Shown: positions 5,948 through 6,876 of the stretch, one piece after another | How the letters are laid out: every line of letters begins with the position of its first letter | How positions within the stretch are numbered: position 1 is the stretch's first letter | NCBI GenBank assembly: GCA_021828635.1 | Contig: JAJZEJ010000173.1 | Location: forward strand, 1 to 6,876 | Length of the DNA: 6,876 bases | Source of the DNA: Chloroflexota bacterium | Lineage (GTDB): Bacteria; Chloroflexota; Ktedonobacteria; Ktedonobacterales; Ktedonobacteraceae | Direction: 5' to 3' | The notes under the pieces: generated by a model | What the model was told of the DNA's origin: nothing | Database searches by the model: none | Seen by the model: only the letters and a program-made list of their open reading frames with translations | Program-made: the position numbers and the translations under genes

Positions 5948-6532
5948 ATGAACCAACCATTCTCTACACTACCAGAAATCTCTTTGGCTATAGGAAATAA
6001 GAGAGAGCAACAAACGAAAAATCAGTTGTTACGTTTGTTTGAGCAGTATCCACTGAATAAGTGGCTCTACACCGAGCAGGTCAGAATTGAACAGGGTGTA
6101 ATTCCTCACAGCCATCCAATACTTACGCTTAGTACACATGATATGGATGACGCGGAACTCCTACTTGGCACATACATCCACGAACAAATTCACTGGTTCT
6201 GTGTGCTAACTGAGAAGATTGAGTCTACCAACCGGGCAATGGAAGAATTTCTGTATCTCTATCCATCGCTGCCAGTTGGCTATCCACTAGGATGTAACAG
6301 TGAATTTTCCAATTATCTGCATATTATCGTCAACGAACTCGAATATCAGGGATTAATTGAGCTATTAGGTGCCGAAAGGGCAAAGACGGCATTTGAAAGA
6401 AAAGCGTACTACTTGAAAATTCATGAACTGGTAGTACGTGAGCATGAGCAGATTGCAGCTATACTTGCACGTTACAATCTTATTCTACCGGAGATGCCCC
6501 CAAAAGAGAAGATTTTTGTGGATGTTAGCTGA
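5948..6532 (+). CDS. HExxH-motif protein, putative small zinc metallopeptidase
   Basis: This is a 194-residue protein from the preferred ATG 5948; an in-frame ATG at 5930 would add six residues (MIRRKR). The segment TYIHEQIHWF (75-84) contains HEQIH at 78-82, the zincin motif with two His zinc ligands and a catalytic Glu79. A third ligand is probably E132 in NELEYQGL (129-136), about 50 residues downstream; E119 is an alternative. SHPILTLSTHDMDDAELLLG (55-74) forms the strand-helix lead-in usual before such a motif. There is no signal peptide or membrane segment, so it is likely cytoplasmic. I recall similar uncharacterised proteins with an 'SHP-L-L-T...HEQIHW' pattern in other bacteria but no named function. 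It is tightly linked to the EreA/ChaN-like gene, which suggests joint action or joint dosage. Protease activity is inferred from the motif only. Confidence 0.78.
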   Translation: MNQPFSTLPEISLAIGNKREQQTKNQLLRLFEQYPLNKWLYTEQVRIEQGVIPHSHPILTLSTHDMDDAELLLGTYIHEQIHWFCVLTEKIESTNRAMEEFLYLYPSLPVGYPLGCNSEFSNYLHIIVNELEYQGLIELLGAERAKTAFERKAYYLKIHELVVREHEQIAAILARYNLILPEMPPKEKIFVDVS

Positions 6533-6538
6533 TCGTAT

Positions 6539-6876
6539 TTAGGGAAAATCCACATCCTCGTAGACAGCGTCAAAGGAGAAGCGCACACCGAGGCTCGCTA
6601 GCTCCACGTCAGTCTCAGGGCTGATAGTACGCAATACCCAGAGATCTCGGTGTTCACGGCGATAGACCTCTATCGCCTGGCGCTGAGAATCGATCAGTAG
6701 GTATTCTTGTATCGTGGGACAATCACGGTAGTACGCAAATTTGAGTCCACGATCATAGGCTTCTGTACTTGGAGAAAGTACCTCAACCACCAGTACAGGA
6801 TATTCTACAATATCTCCCTCGCCACGATCTCGTGCATCGCAAGTGACAGAGGCATCAGGTAAAACAATGCGAGATT
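6539..6876 (-). CDS. Uma2-family putative endonuclease (PD-(D/E)XK), C-terminal part (5' end outside window)
   Basis: The - strand frame is open to the window edge, so the GTG at 6790 is internal (V of LVVEVLSPST). About 112 residues are visible; Uma2/DUF820 proteins are usually about 180-200, so roughly 80 N-terminal residues are missing. The visible part has the core PD-(D/E)XK pattern: RIVLPDASVTCDARDR (Asp7 of the visible part), then VVEVLSPSTEAYDRG (Glu31), then LKFAYYRDCP (Lys45), followed by IQEYLLIDSQRQAIEVYRRE and the usual C-terminal LGVRFSFDAVYEDV. The family is common and multi-copy in Cyanobacteria and Chloroflexota; its biological role is poorly known, and a nuclease function is inferred from the fold. 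It converges on the HExxH gene with six bases between stops (6533-6538), with no visible terminator. Confidence 0.9.
   Translation of the reverse strand, partial: SRIVLPDASVTCDARDRGEGDIVEYPVLVVEVLSPSTEAYDRGLKFAYYRDCPTIQEYLLIDSQRQAIEVYRREHRDLWVLRTISPETDVELASLGVRFSFDAVYEDVDFP

Noticed and set aside
6788..6790. GTG at 6790 as the start of a short 83-residue Uma2 protein
   Set aside because: The same frame continues upstream to the window edge with conserved Uma2 residues (RIVLPDASV, CDARDR), so the gene is simply cut by the window.
1..6876. Mobile element, prophage, CRISPR or anti-phage defence island
   Set aside because: I saw no transposase, integrase, terminal repeats, regular direct repeats or known defence gene set. 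The Uma2 fragment alone is not evidence of one.

Overview
This is a bacterial protein-coding window of about 6.9 kb with roughly balanced base composition, short intergenic gaps and no RNA genes, insertion sequences or CRISPR repeats that I can see. The gene mix (LacI-type regulator, PfkB sugar kinase, invertase-like (alpha/alpha)6 glycosidase, a Uma2 nuclease and several lineage-specific proteins) fits a large soil or environmental genome. My best guess is Chloroflexota of the Ktedonobacteria type, but that rests on protein style alone. There is no gene-free stretch longer than 300 bases.

Region 1 (1-2820, + strand) is a sugar-use operon. It holds the C-terminal part of a LacI-family repressor (start lies outside the window), a complete PfkB-family fructokinase-like enzyme, and a complete glycosidase resembling GH100 neutral/alkaline invertases. 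The gaps are 27 and 19 bases. The simplest reading is that the glycosidase splits sucrose or a related fructoside in the cytoplasm, the kinase phosphorylates the released fructose, and the regulator senses the sugar. No transporter is visible; it may lie upstream.

Region 2 (2847-4334, + strand) is a 495-residue protein of unknown function with an acidic cytoplasmic tail, one membrane segment and a large cysteine-containing outer domain. It follows the glycosidase by 26 bases and may be read from the same transcript, although a perfect TATAAT lies just before it.

Region 3 (4340-5032, - strand) is a 230-residue protein with a PH-like domain and two C-terminal membrane helices. It converges on region 2 with only 5 bases between stop codons. 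Its promoter lies in a 91-base divergent spacer shared with region 4.

Region 4 (5124-6532, + strand) is a tight two-gene unit: an EreA/ChaN-like putative metal-dependent hydrolase, then a small HExxH (zincin-like) protein whose start lies just after the first gene's stop. Neither has a signal peptide. The pairing of two uncharacterised putative hydrolases is the least explained part of the window.

Region 5 (6539-6876, - strand) is the C-terminal part of a Uma2-family PD-(D/E)XK protein, cut by the window edge and converging on region 4 with 6 bases between stops.
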